Shown piece after piece: positions 23,761 to 32,574 of a DNA stretch of 64,000 bases. A model generated the notes under the pieces. The model made no database searches. It was given only the letters and a program-made list of their open reading frames with translations, and was not told where the DNA came from. A program made the translations under genes and the position numbers. This DNA is from Methanocella arvoryzae MRE50. Lineage in GTDB: Archaea > Halobacteriota > Methanocellia > Methanocellales > Methanocellaceae. Each line of letters begins with the position of its first letter. The first letter of the stretch is position 1. The DNA lies in assembly GCF_000063445.1 (NCBI RefSeq), contig NC_009464.1, positions 1,674,001-1,738,000 of the forward strand. Direction: 5' to 3'.

Positions 23761-24618
23761 TTATCTATAGAACCGCTGCCTGTTCCTCATCCGCCTCGCG
23801 GCCCGGGATTTCTCCGCCTCGAAGAGCTCGTACAGCTGCTTCGGCAGAGGCTTGTTGTAGCCTTTTCTGCTCCTGACAAGGTAGATCCTGTTAGGCAGTT
23901 CCAGGTTCTTGAAGAGGAAAGTCCTCAGCCGGCTGAAAATGAACCGGGGGTTGTCACCGTCGAGGTATATCTCCGGGACCGTCCGGTGCAGGTTGCGCTG
24001 CTCCTCTTCTGCTTCGAACAGCTCCCGGTAGTAAGTGGCGTTCAAGGCCCCCTGGAGATTTTCCTGCAGCGCCTTGTTCGCCCACACCTTATTCACGAAA
24101 TTCTTCGCGCCTTTCTCGTCCAGCTCGGGGCAGCCCCGGGCGATGACCTGCAACGCGAGGCTCTTCAGTTCTTCGGGATAGTGCTCGTAGACATAGTACA
24201 TCTGGTACTTGGCTTCCCTCCGCATCTCCCCGGCGGTCCTGCCTTTCAGCCTCGGCCAGACAGGGTTTTCAGGGGCCTCCGGCATACCTAAAAAAGGCTC
24301 TTTCAGCGGCCGGCCCTCGAAGACCGCCTCCCGGGCGATCCGCTCCGCCAGACGGACAGAGAATTCAATGCTCGCCACCTCCGCAGCGAGATCATCGGCG
24401 GCCGGCTCCGGGACTGCAGGCATCGCCCCCGGGATTTCCTGCGCATCTGCAGCGCGGGCGTTTTCTAAAAGCGCTCTTTTCGTCGGCCACCCCGCAGCAT
24501 CGATACCGGCCTCCCGGGCTATCCGCTCCGCCAGACGGACAGAAGATTCTATGCTCTCGGCTTCTGATAATGCAGCTTTATCAGACTTATCTTTCCCGGC
24601 CCTCTTAGAGCGACCCAT
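23761..24618 (-). CDS. Unknown protein with two SVRLAERIAREA repeats
   Basis: About 285 residues from the ATG at 24618, which has GGTGTGGG before it; a longer frame reaches 24648. The block SIESSVRLAERIAREAGI near 21-38 recurs as SIEFSVRLAERIAREAVF near 82-99, spaced by an Ala/Glu-rich linker. A C-terminal domain of about 170 residues follows, rich in charged and aromatic residues (KYQMYYVYEHYPEEL, RKGYNKPLPKQLYELFEAE) and basic at the end. The repeated helices could be short recruitment motifs. There are no membrane segments and I do not recognise the family. Confidence 0.7.
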   Translation of the reverse strand: MGRSKRAGKDKSDKAALSEAESIESSVRLAERIAREAGIDAAGWPTKRALLENARAADAQEIPGAMPAVPEPAADDLAAEVASIEFSVRLAERIAREAVFEGRPLKEPFLGMPEAPENPVWPRLKGRTAGEMRREAKYQMYYVYEHYPEELKSLALQVIARGCPELDEKGAKNFVNKVWANKALQENLQGALNATYYRELFEAEEEQRNLHRTVPEIYLDGDNPRFIFSRLRTFLFKNLELPNRIYLVRSRKGYNKPLPKQLYELFEAEKSRAARRMRNRQRFYR

Positions 24619-24698
24619 AATCCCACACCTGCGAGACGCAAAGAACACGCCGGCATGTCCGCTCCGGCATATCTAGAAAAGGTTAGATAAATGATACC

Positions 24699-25175
24699 TT
24701 ATATTTCTTTGCTCCACAGGACCATGTGCTTGCCGGGGCCGTTGTAGTCTTTTATTGCCTGGACCCCCTCAACTTCGATCATGTTGGCCGCTGTTTCCTG
24801 CCGGAGGCCCATGCGTTTGTAAAACGCCATGCCCGTCTTGTTCTGAGGCCTCGATACTGCAGTGATCTTCTTGCAGCCCATGGCAATGGCCGCCTGCTGA
24901 AACTGGCTGAAAAGCCTCTGGCCCACGCCCAGCCCCCGGTATGAGGGGGCGACCTGCAGCAGGTGCATGTACGCCTGGTCTGGCAAGGCCTGGGATCTGA
25001 AGCCCAGCAGGTAGCCGATCAGCTCACCCCTGTCCTCAGCAACAAAGCAGGTGCCGCGGAAGTGCACGCACATGACGTGGTAGATCGTCTCCCTCTCGAT
25101 GACCAGGTCTCCCCATTCCTTTGACTTCTCCACAATACCGAGGAAATCACTCTCGAACACGTTTCTGACCAACAT
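24699..25175 (-). CDS. GNAT-family N-acetyltransferase
   Basis: 158 residues from the ATG at 25175, which begins with the first GNAT strand (MLVRNVFESDFLGI). The acetyl-CoA loop is VAPSYRGLGVGQRLF near 88-102, followed by KITAVSRPQNKTGMAFYKRMGL. The open frame continues upstream to 25895 but runs through ogt on the other strand and is an artefact. GGAG is 12 bases before the ATG, which is longer than usual. The substrate is unknown; it could acetylate a small molecule or protein N-terminus. It is divergent from ogt. Confidence 0.8.
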   Translation of the reverse strand: MLVRNVFESDFLGIVEKSKEWGDLVIERETIYHVMCVHFRGTCFVAEDRGELIGYLLGFRSQALPDQAYMHLLQVAPSYRGLGVGQRLFSQFQQAAIAMGCKKITAVSRPQNKTGMAFYKRMGLRQETAANMIEVEGVQAIKDYNGPGKHMVLWSKEI

Positions 25176-25241
25176 CTCGTACGGCGTCTCCGGAATGACA
25201 AAGTATTCATTCCCGCATATTAACTTTATCGTAGGATTGGT

Positions 25242-25706
25242 ATGGTAGCGGACTGGATTTATGCAGAGCCCATCGGCCTTTACGTGATCGTGGATGTGGA
25301 CGTGGACGGCAAAACCGTAGAGACCCTGGAGATGACCCGGAAAAAGCCAGCTTTCAAGGCCGCCGGCACCCCCGTGGCAAAGGCGCTCGAGGCCTATTTC
25401 CGCACCGGCTCGGACGAAGTCCTCCGTGGCTTCGACTTCGACCGCACCGGGCTGACCCCATTCCGCATCAAAATCATGGAGGCACTGCGCCGGGTGCCTG
25501 CTGGCGAGACCGTAACCTACGGCGAACTCGCCGCGGCCGCCGGCAGCCCCGGAGCCGCCAGGGCAGTGGGCAACGTCATGGCCAGGAACCCCGTGCCGAT
25601 CATCGTCCCCTGCCACAGGGTAGTAGCGACAAACGGGCTGGGCGGCTTCACCGGCGGGCTGGACGTCAAAAGAAAACTGCTGCGCCTCGAGGGCGCTGAA
25701 TACTAA
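25242..25706 (+). CDS. ogt: Methylated-DNA--protein-cysteine methyltransferase (Ogt/MGMT)
   Basis: 154 residues. The active-site motif IIVPCHRVV is near 124-132, preceded by the DNA-binding helix (YGELAAAAGSPGAARAVGNVMARNP, with the arginine finger) and followed by GLGGFTGGLDVKRKLLRLEG. It repairs O6-alkylguanine by irreversible transfer of the alkyl group to the cysteine. The N-terminal domain is short, as in archaeal forms. There is no operon partner. AT-rich promoter sequence in the 66-base gap to the divergent acetyltransferase is shared. Confidence 0.95.
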   Translation: MVADWIYAEPIGLYVIVDVDVDGKTVETLEMTRKKPAFKAAGTPVAKALEAYFRTGSDEVLRGFDFDRTGLTPFRIKIMEALRRVPAGETVTYGELAAAAGSPGAARAVGNVMARNPVPIIVPCHRVVATNGLGGFTGGLDVKRKLLRLEGAEY

Positions 25707-25783
25707 GCTACGGACTACGCCGCGCCGTGCCCTGACACGAAGGGCAGGGAGGACATGAAAGCCGTTATTATCGCCAGCCAATA

Positions 25784-25795
25784 TTTTTATATATT
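25784..25795 (+). promoter_or_regulatory. TATA box of the first lipoprotein gene
   Basis: TTTTTATATATT lies 30-41 bases before the GTG start at 25825, so the transcript would be nearly leaderless. Confidence 0.6.
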
Positions 25796-25824
25796 GTGAT
25801 TTATACTTCACTTGGTGTCCGCCT

Positions 25825-26451
25825 GTGAAGCGTGAACTTGCCATCCTGATACTCTTACTGCTGGCCTTGCTCGCGTCAGGGTGCGTGAGCGGCATGCAGG
25901 GCTCGCCCTACGCCAACGCCACCCCGGGCAAGAAGCTCTACGATCTGGGCAACGCCAGCCAGTGGGCCTACGCCGTCAACATGTCCGCGAACGAGACGTC
26001 CTCAGAGTGGAACATGACCGTGCACAACTACGCCGGCAGCCCGAGGCACATGGTGATCCACACTTCAGGCAACGGCATGGACATCATCTACGACGTATGG
26101 TGGAACCAGACCACCTACCGGGTGGAGCGCATGCACGCGAACGGCAGCATCGGCGACTACTACCAGGACCACGACGTCTCGCCCCTGCAGATCCAGACGC
26201 TCCCCGACACCGGGCTGAACTACTACTTCGTCCCCTTCCAGCCCATCCGCACCGTCACCGCCAGAGGCCCCGACGGCAGCATGGCGAACCTCACAGTATA
26301 TGCGGCAACCGACAACCAGGGATTCACCGTCGCCTACTGGATCCACCCCGCCGTGCCTGTGCCGGCAAAGATCCTGATGTCGACAAGGGACTTTAACATT
26401 ACAATGATGCTCACCGACTACAAACAGGGGCCGCCGCTGCCTCCGATATAG
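25825..26451 (+). CDS. Secreted lipoprotein, divergent member of the local family
   Basis: 208 residues from a GTG. The signal peptide (LAILILLLLALLASGC) has a lipobox with Cys at about residue 20. The mature part begins with the same layout as the genes at 27873-31874: a short linker, then LYDLGNASQWAYAV, a beta-rich body, and a late PAVPVPAKILM segment equivalent to their LPLPV block. Many NxT/S sequons (ANETS, NMT, NQT) suggest surface glycosylation. It lacks the YxCTKY motif of the others. Function is unknown. Confidence 0.8.
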   Translation: MKRELAILILLLLALLASGCVSGMQGSPYANATPGKKLYDLGNASQWAYAVNMSANETSSEWNMTVHNYAGSPRHMVIHTSGNGMDIIYDVWWNQTTYRVERMHANGSIGDYYQDHDVSPLQIQTLPDTGLNYYFVPFQPIRTVTARGPDGSMANLTVYAATDNQGFTVAYWIHPAVPVPAKILMSTRDFNITMMLTDYKQGPPLPPI

Positions 26452-26469
26452 AGTGCACAAGGTCTGTTC

Positions 26470-26900
26470 CTGCAGCTTTGACCGGGTGAGACAGCAAGAC
26501 GAACGCTGCGCTATGCGTCACCTGATCGCATAGGCTCCCCGAGACAGCAAATCGAACGCTGCGCTGTGCTAATCCTCACAGATGCCACAGATTGATACAG
26601 AATCCACAGATTAGTAATGGATAGCACAGATGACACTTGATTCCACAGATAACAAAAAATATTCTGATCGATTGTCATATGCTTGCTATCTGTGATTGAA
26701 TAATATTGCGTATTCCTTCTGTGCTATCGTGTAGTAATCTGTGGATTCAGCAAAGGAATCTGTGGAATCAATCGGAATCCGTGGCATCTGTGAGGGTCTG
26801 GCACAGCGCAGCGTTCGACAGCGTTCACCCACACAGAGACAACTGTTTACATGTAGCCTTGTAGTGGTGGCCGGCACAATGCAGCGTTCGTGTATATTCA
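26470..26900. repeat. Composite hairpin element, CACAGATT family, copy 2
   Basis: CGAACGCTGCGCTGTG (26553-26568) pairs perfectly with CACAGCGCAGCGTTCG (26802-26817). Between them arrays of CACAGATT/CACAGATGA words face AATCTGTGG words, with an AT-rich centre near 26650-26700. A further partial copy of the outer block lies at 26497-26512. This element fills the gap 26452-26947; no gene is present. Confidence 0.75.
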
Positions 26901-26947
26901 CCGGCGCATAAGCAACCTTTTTCAAATAATAAGCCTACTCTCCTGTC

Positions 26948-27721
26948 ATGACCGAGCTGGAAATCCTCTCCTGGAACGTGAACGGCCTGAGAGCTATTCT
27001 AAAGAAAGGCTTCGTCGACTTCATGCAGGAGAAGAACCCGGATATTCTCTGCTTGCAAGAGACCAGGGCTTCCGAGGAACAACTGCCCCCGGAGATCATG
27101 ACCTCGTGGGGCTACCACGTCTACTTCGCCTCGGGGGAGAAGAAAGGGTACAGCGGCGTGGCCATACTGTCGAAGGTGAAGCCCCTCTCCGTGGCCAGAG
27201 GCTTCGGCATACCGGAGTTCGACCGGGAGGGGAGGGTGCTGATCGCCGACTACGGGGCTTTCGTGCTGCTGAACATCTACTTTCCGAACGGCAAAGCGAG
27301 CCCGGAACGGCTGGCCTACAAGATGCGGTTCTACAACGCGTTTCTGGAGTACGCAGACCGGCTGAAGGCACAGGGCAGGAAGATCGTGGTGTGTGGGGAC
27401 GTGAACACGGCACACAAGGAGATCGACATCGCCCGGCCCCGGGAGAACTCGAAGATTTCGGGCTTCCTTCCGGTTGAGAGAGCGTGGATGGACAAGCTTA
27501 TCGCGCACGGGTACGTGGATACGTTTCGGCTGTTCAACGATCAGCCGGGCCAGTATACGTTCTGGGACACGGTGACCAGGGCCAGAGAGCGCAACGTAGG
27601 CTGGAGGATCGACTACTTCTTCGTCTCGGAAAACCTGAAAGAACAGCTGAAAGCCGCTTTCATCATGACGGAGATCATGGGCTCGGACCACTGTCCGATC
27701 GGTATCAGGCTGGACGCCTGA
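26948..27721 (+). CDS. xthA: Exodeoxyribonuclease III / AP endonuclease (Xth)
   Basis: 257 residues, the standard family length. Motifs are [10 protein letters not shown] at 7-16 (metal-binding Asn), LCLQETRA (catalytic Glu), [39 protein letters not shown] and [10 protein letters not shown] (catalytic His). It cleaves abasic sites and trims 3' blocks in base excision repair. It starts just after a hairpin repeat with a weak AT-rich promoter. It is not linked to other repair genes, although ogt is about 1.3 kb away. Confidence 0.95.
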   Translation: MTELEILSWNVNGLRAILKKGFVDFMQEKNPDILCLQETRASEEQLPPEIMTSWGYHVYFASGEKKGYSGVAILSKVKPLSVARGFGIPEFDREGRVLIADYGAFVLLNIYFPNGKASPERLAYKMRFYNAFLEYADRLKAQGRKIVVCGDVNTAHKEIDIARPRENSKISGFLPVERAWMDKLIAHGYVDTFRLFNDQPGQYTFWDTVTRARERNVGWRIDYFFVSENLKEQLKAAFIMTEIMGSDHCPIGIRLDA

Positions 27722-27763
27722 CCAGAGATCGCCGGCTCAGCGATCGATTCCCAAGACTGTGAT

Positions 27764-27775
27764 TAGGTATATATT
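27764..27775 (+). promoter_or_regulatory. TATA box upstream of the 27873 lipoprotein gene
   Basis: TAGGTATATATT lies about 100 bases before the ATG, in a 151-base gap, implying a leader of about 75 bases that ends in a strong GGAGGGT. Confidence 0.5.
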
Positions 27776-27872
27776 GTTTGAGGCAGAGTGAGTAGTATCA
27801 ATACATCCAGAGGCGCTGCAGGCGGACGAAGGATATCTGCCGGCTACGCCGGGATTATCAGGAGGGTATGAC

Positions 27873-28526
27873 ATGAAAAAATACGTCAGTATCTTATTAG
27901 TATTACTTGTAGTGGCAGCACTATCGGTTTCAGGATGCACCACGCCGGGCGGCGACGGCGGCAAGACGACACCCACGGCGACGCCGGGCGCAACCGACGA
28001 GCCAGGCGTACAGCCGACCGCTTCAGCAACGGAATCGCCGGGCCTCATGGACACGTTAAGCTCGCTGTACCAGATGAGCAAGTTCACCTGGTACGAGTAC
28101 CAGTACATGATAGACATGGGCGAGGGCATGACCATGAAGATGAAGACGAAGATGGAATTCCTGGGCCAGGCGGCTGACCCGGAGGATGGCGTCGTGGGCG
28201 AGCACATCAGGATGACGTCTACGACAAGCATACCGGGCATGGGCGACCAGACGACCACCAACGACTTCTACACTAAGCCGGACTCCGACAGCTCTGACGC
28301 TGATTCGGATGACTATTGGAGCTCCACCGCCAAGATCGTGAACGTCGGCACTGAGACCGTCACGGTACCTGCAGGCACGTTCGTCTGTACCAAGTACTCG
28401 GTTACCGACAGCGACATGGAGGGTACCAGCTACTTCTGGTCCTCGCCTCAGGCACCTCTGCCGGTAAAATACTCCACTACGGTGGAAGGCCAGACCATGG
28501 ATATGGAACTGGTCGGCTGGGGCTAA
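27873..28526 (+). CDS. Secreted lipoprotein of the local WG-tail family
   Basis: 217 residues. GGAGGGT lies 6 bases before the ATG. A signal peptide ends in the lipobox LSVSGC, followed by a Thr/Pro/Gly linker and a beta-rich domain. Family features are SKFTWYEYQYMID at the domain start, GTFVCTKYSV, a PLPVKY block, and the C-terminal end ELVGWG. The same features recur in the next genes. Single-domain proteins of this kind are probably anchored on the outer face of the membrane. The role is unknown. Confidence 0.85.
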   Translation: MKKYVSILLVLLVVAALSVSGCTTPGGDGGKTTPTATPGATDEPGVQPTASATESPGLMDTLSSLYQMSKFTWYEYQYMIDMGEGMTMKMKTKMEFLGQAADPEDGVVGEHIRMTSTTSIPGMGDQTTTNDFYTKPDSDSSDADSDDYWSSTAKIVNVGTETVTVPAGTFVCTKYSVTDSDMEGTSYFWSSPQAPLPVKYSTTVEGQTMDMELVGWG

Positions 28527-28552
28527 AACACCCCAACCTTTCCTCTTTTTAG
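28527..28552 (+). terminator. Pyrimidine-rich terminator
   Basis: CCCCAACCTTTCCTCTTTTT directly follows the stop; archaeal transcription commonly ends on such T tracts. Confidence 0.5.
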
Positions 28553-28745
28553 ATATTAGCTTGCACTTCTGCCTGCCAGGCTGCGGGCGAACCTGAGGCC
28601 CTTTACTGCTCAGATCGGATTCATATGGCTTCGTAACGATTAAATAGCATTTTACCAAATACTCCATTACCGCATTTACATCAAGCCCTGGCAGCTTATT
28701 CGAAAGCTCCTGCCGGGCATCGACGATAGGTGTGGAGGTAGTATT

Positions 28746-29450
28746 ATGAGGAACAAGACAATCGCAATTCTACTTGTTATGGTCATTGCTGTAGCGGTAG
28801 CCGTATCTGGCTGTACCGGCGGCAACGCGAGCGTAGATCCGAGCACCAGCCCGGGAACCACCACAAATCCGACGGCGAAGACCAGCGAGCCGGACATGCC
28901 GGAGATCAAGCTGAAGGATAACGGCAACTTCAACTGGGCCGAGTACAGCATGAAGTCGGACCCGGACGACGATAATCCGACCAAGGTCAGGTACGAGATG
29001 ACCTTGGAGGACTACGAGGGCACCCCGGCCAGGCACCTCAAGATGATCATGGAAATGATGGGCATGGAAATAGTCTCCGACGTCTACATCAGCACGGCCA
29101 CCGGAAAGGCGATCGCCGCTAAGGTCACAGGCATGGGCATCGAGACGATCGTAGACGAGCAGAACCTGTCCACCTACGACACGGCAGACCCGGCATCGAC
29201 CGTGGGCGCCTTCACGAACGCCGACGGCGGATACGCCGAGTACGTATACAAGGGCGCCACCCCGGACGTGGTGATCATCAACGGCCACACCTACGCCTGC
29301 ACCAAGTACACCTTCTGGAAGTCCTACAGCAAGGACGGCTCCTCCAGGATGGAAGTCTGGATCGACCCGAACGTACCCCTGCCCGTGATGACCCAGGAGT
29401 ACTACAAGAACGAAAAGGGCGACAGCATCGAACTGCTGGGCTGGGGCTAA
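28746..29450 (+). CDS. Secreted lipoprotein of the local WG-tail family
   Basis: 234 residues, with GGAGGT before the ATG. The lipobox VAVSGC is followed by a Ser/Thr/Pro linker and the shared domain: GNFNWAEYSMKS at its start, HTYACTKYTFWK in the middle, and PNVPLPVMTQEYY and ELLGWG at the end. It is a clear paralog of the gene at 27873-28526, and the arrangement head-to-tail with separate promoters and T-rich ends indicates tandem duplication. It is rich in acidic residues and probably displayed outside the membrane. No enzyme motif is visible. Confidence 0.85.
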   Translation: MRNKTIAILLVMVIAVAVAVSGCTGGNASVDPSTSPGTTTNPTAKTSEPDMPEIKLKDNGNFNWAEYSMKSDPDDDNPTKVRYEMTLEDYEGTPARHLKMIMEMMGMEIVSDVYISTATGKAIAAKVTGMGIETIVDEQNLSTYDTADPASTVGAFTNADGGYAEYVYKGATPDVVIINGHTYACTKYTFWKSYSKDGSSRMEVWIDPNVPLPVMTQEYYKNEKGDSIELLGWG

Positions 29451-29456
29451 ACAAAC

Positions 29457-29478
29457 GCCCCTTCCCCCTTCTTTTTTA
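29457..29478 (+). terminator. Pyrimidine-rich terminator
   Basis: CCCCTTCCCCCTTCTTTTTT follows the stop by a few bases, matching the tails of the neighbouring lipoprotein genes. Confidence 0.5.
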
Positions 29479-29674
29479 ACGACATCTCTGGCGATTGCCG
29501 TTCCTGGCTATCCGAAAATGTGCCGACATCTTCCTGCAGGTCAGCTTCTCCGGCGGCAACAGGAAAGAATTATGTATCATCCCTTAGACAATTCAATTAT
29601 CGCATGAGATGCATGGGCTTGCTTTGATAGCCAGCTATCCGGGAAGCACTGCATCTGTTTATGGAGGGTATGAC

Positions 29675-30369
29675 ATGAATAGATATATGATTCTATCAGC
29701 ACTGGTGGTAGCGGCAGCGCTATCCGTTTCCGGATGCTGCTGCTGTTCGGGGCTTCCGGGCGGGGACGTAGACATCGGGATCCCCACAAGCCTGCCGGGG
29801 AACAATGACGATGACTATGACTACGATGACGACGACCCGCTCTCGACCAGATCCCTGTTCGACAACAGCAACCTCAACTACTACGAGTGGCGGTGGACGT
29901 CCACCTCGGAAGGCGAGACCAACACGTTCAACTACCGGGTAGAGCGGGGCACAGAAGACTTCAAGGGCGTGGACACAAAGTACAAAAAATCACCTTCACT
30001 GACAACGACAGGGACCCGGACACCCTGACCGTGTATCTAGACTCGACGGGCGACAAGGCGATCGGCCTCCTGAGCAACGGCGAGGAGATCTCCATGGAGT
30101 ACGGCGGTGAAGCGATGGCACATGCCTTCGACGCCTACGATGTCGGCGCCATCTGGGCTAACTACGACTATGATCTATCTAATGCAGTGCCGGAGACCCT
30201 GACGATCAACGGCAAGACCCACGTCTGCAAGAAGTACTCGGTAGACAGCCTGTACGGCGGCACGTCGATCTGGTCGGCCAGCGTGGACGGCAAGCCGATG
30301 GCGGTGCAGATAAAGTACAACGATATTCAGGGTAACTCGATGCTGTATCAGTTGTGGGACTGGGGTTAA
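29675..30369 (+). pseudogene. Lipoprotein of the WG-tail family, frameshifted at an A6 run
   Basis: The frame starting at 29675 (after GGAGGGT) has a signal peptide with lipobox LSVSGC and then CCCCSG, an Asp/Tyr-rich linker, and NLNYYEWRWTSTSEGE. It goes out of frame near 29988 at TAC-AAAAAA-TCACC. Adding one A restores KKITFTDNDRDPDTL and the rest of the domain, through HVCKKYSVDS to QLWDWG. So the gene is complete apart from one missing base. It may be a real mutation, a phase-variable A run or a sequencing error. Selection on both halves seems recent, since no other lesion is seen. Confidence 0.8.
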
Positions 30370-30370
30370 G

Positions 30371-30396
30371 GCCCCAGCCCTTTTCTTTTCTTAATT
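30371..30396 (+). terminator. Pyrimidine-rich terminator
   Basis: CCCCAGCCCTTTTCTTTTCT follows the stop of the frameshifted lipoprotein gene. Confidence 0.45.
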
Positions 30397-30539
30397 TTCA
30401 AGCATTACTGGCTGTTGATGCCGCCTCAAAGCCTACATCGGCAGGCTATTCTCCTAGTAATTTCCCACCATGAGACTATTATAGGGTTACAGACAATTAC
30501 TATACGATAATTTGTATAGTATTCGACGAGGCAAAGAGA

Positions 30540-31874
30540 ATGAGAGCCGGGAAAATAGCGGTGATCGCTGGCATGATCGTCATGGCAGCGCTGGTTTTGG
30601 GCTGCGCAGAGCCGGACAGCACGAGCATTGCTGCCCCGACACCGACAGACTATCCTTCGAATGTGACGGATGACGAGCCAGGGCCCTCCAGGCTGTTCGA
30701 CATGGACGGGATTTCATGGTATCAGTACGCTGTACAGCAACAGACGAAGGATACGGTCGAATACCAGAAGCATGTAGTTGAGTACGCTAACGAGACGTAT
30801 CGCACAGGAGTACCGGTAAAGCACACGAGTATAAGCCGGTTCTGGCTGCACAAGGATCTGGTAAGCGGATTCAACATATGGGAGAGTAGTACCGATAGTA
30901 CTCCGATCGACTCCAGCTTCGGAGGCTGGCAGAACGGTACGCCATTTGCACTTGCCCCGGGCGCCCGCGGCGTCTCGGGCTTAAAAATGTACGACCTTTC
31001 CACCCGGTTCAACGCAAGTACAGATACTACTCTGAGTACCACAGGCTTCGAGCCCGTCAGGTACGGCGATCAGGTCTACAACTGCACCGTGTACGCTATG
31101 CCCGGTAACAATGCGACTTACAGGATATGGCACAACGAGTCCCTGCCGCTGCCGTTGAGGGTCGTCATCGACGACACGTACCCCGATGACTTCCCGGAGG
31201 GATTGTGGACATACGATCTGGAAGACTGGGGGTATAGCCCGGACAAGTACGACTACGACAGAGCTTCGCAGGATGGCGAAAAGACAGGCAACCACCGTGG
31301 ATCGTCAACCCTGTTTGACATGCGAAACGTTTCCCGGTACCGGTACATAGTAGCCCTCCGGGTGAACGACGAGCCCGAACAGGTGAAGCTCGACATCAGC
31401 TACGAGTACCCTGGCGATAAGAGAAGCAAGTATACACAGGTCAACAAAACCTGGCTATACGAGGACAACTACATTGGCTTCAGACTGGAGGAGGGCCAGG
31501 ACAACGGAACGCTCCTAAGTGGTAATGTTACGGGAGGCGTAACGTATGGGCAGCCCTGTGCAGGCCGCGAACTCTACCTGCTCCTGATCGAGGATTACCG
31601 AAAAGAGGACGTGTCGACCAGATTCGATGCTGGCACAGACGGCACGATGAAGCTCGCGGGCTACGAGGCCATCCGCTTCAAAGGAGATGTGTACAACTGC
31701 ACCGTGTACGAAATCACGGCAGAAGATGATACTTTCCGGGTCTGGCACAACACCTCCCTGGCCCTGCCGCCGAAGATCGTGGCCACTTACGAGAAGCCGG
31801 GGAAATACTTCTGGCACCCGGGCTTCGGCATCGTGAGCGGTCCCATCACATATGAACTGGTGGACTGGGACTGA
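30540..31874 (+). CDS. Secreted lipoprotein with two tandem WG-tail family domains
   Basis: 444 residues. A signal peptide with lipobox LVLGC is followed by a short linker and two copies of the family domain. The first runs from SRLFDMDGISWYQYAV to YDLEDWG (about 50-230); the second runs from STLFDMRNVSRYRYIV to YELVDWD (about 257-444). Each has the central VYNCTVY motif and a LPLPLRV/LALPPKI block. The gene shows that the single-domain neighbours are the unit of duplication. Several NxT/S sequons are present. The second copy ends in WD, not WG. No promoter beyond TATAGTAT-like sequence near 30520 is clear. Confidence 0.85.
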   Translation: MRAGKIAVIAGMIVMAALVLGCAEPDSTSIAAPTPTDYPSNVTDDEPGPSRLFDMDGISWYQYAVQQQTKDTVEYQKHVVEYANETYRTGVPVKHTSISRFWLHKDLVSGFNIWESSTDSTPIDSSFGGWQNGTPFALAPGARGVSGLKMYDLSTRFNASTDTTLSTTGFEPVRYGDQVYNCTVYAMPGNNATYRIWHNESLPLPLRVVIDDTYPDDFPEGLWTYDLEDWGYSPDKYDYDRASQDGEKTGNHRGSSTLFDMRNVSRYRYIVALRVNDEPEQVKLDISYEYPGDKRSKYTQVNKTWLYEDNYIGFRLEEGQDNGTLLSGNVTGGVTYGQPCAGRELYLLLIEDYRKEDVSTRFDAGTDGTMKLAGYEAIRFKGDVYNCTVYEITAEDDTFRVWHNTSLALPPKIVATYEKPGKYFWHPGFGIVSGPITYELVDWD

Positions 31875-31919
31875 AGAACTTACAATAGCTGGATGTTAGG
31901 GGAAGTTTTTGTAAAAATC

Positions 31920-32095
31920 GTAAAGGTGGCACCCTTAGGTGCCTCCGAAACCTCCCCGTCATCCGGCTTGCGCACACGTACCATGGAAAATGGGAGGTTG
32001 GGGAGTGCCCGGAGGTCAGAGAGACTTTTCAAGCTGGGAGGTCCGGGAGGTCTGGAGATCAGAGAGGAGGACAGTGAGGGGCCAGAGGAACGGGG
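31920..32095. other. GGGAGGT-word stretch with short hairpin
   Basis: GGCACC-CTTA-GGTGCC (31928-31943) forms a 6-bp hairpin. It is followed by CCTCCGAAACCTCCCC facing repeated GGGAGGT/GGGGAG words up to about 32095. It resembles a decayed member of the word-array hairpins described elsewhere. No gene is present in the whole gap 31875-32965. Confidence 0.4.
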
Positions 32096-32104
32096 AGGAA
32101 CAAC

Positions 32105-32435
32105 CAGCTGTTGGGGATCGCCTTTTGAACGCCTGCCTTGGCAGGCGTTCTCGAGGCGATTCGTAGACGATCGCTGCGCTGTGACCGACTGGAAGCAGTC
32201 CCTTGTATACAGAACACAGATTGCACGGATTGCACAGATTGGCACAGATGATTACCTGAATAAAAAAATAGAAGTACGGGAAGCCATTTCTGATTATTAT
32301 CTATTAGAATCTGTGTAGATCTGTGTCATCTGCGCAATCTGAGTTCAAGCACAGCGCAGCGTTCGTGTTGCTGTCTCACCGAATCCGGGCAATCAGAAAC
32401 GCACAGCGTAACGTTCGCGTACGTTCACACGAGAA
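32105..32435. repeat. Composite hairpin element, CACAGATT family, copy 3
   Basis: A palindrome GAACGCCTGCC/GGCAGGCGTTC (32118-32141) precedes ACGATCGCTGCGCTGTG (32167-32183), which pairs with CACAGCGCAGCGTTCGT (32350-32366) at 16 of 17 bases. Between them CACAGATTG words (32215-32250) face AATCTGTG words (32310-32340). TTGCTGTCTCACCG-type sequence after the right arm is shared with copies 1 and 2. Confidence 0.75.
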
Positions 32436-32574
32436 TCTACAATGGCATGCGTCCCACGACCTGATCGAACTGGCGTCCAAAAGTTACAGTAATGACTATA
32501 CTTCGCGTACGTTGTGTAAACGGTACGGGCGCCCATACAAAACGTTCCAGTAATGACTTTTGGATGAAAAGGGT

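Noticed and set aside
25176-25895. N-terminal extension of the acetyltransferase frame to 398 residues
   Set aside because: It runs antisense through ogt; the GNAT fold starts at 25175 and the extension has no domain.
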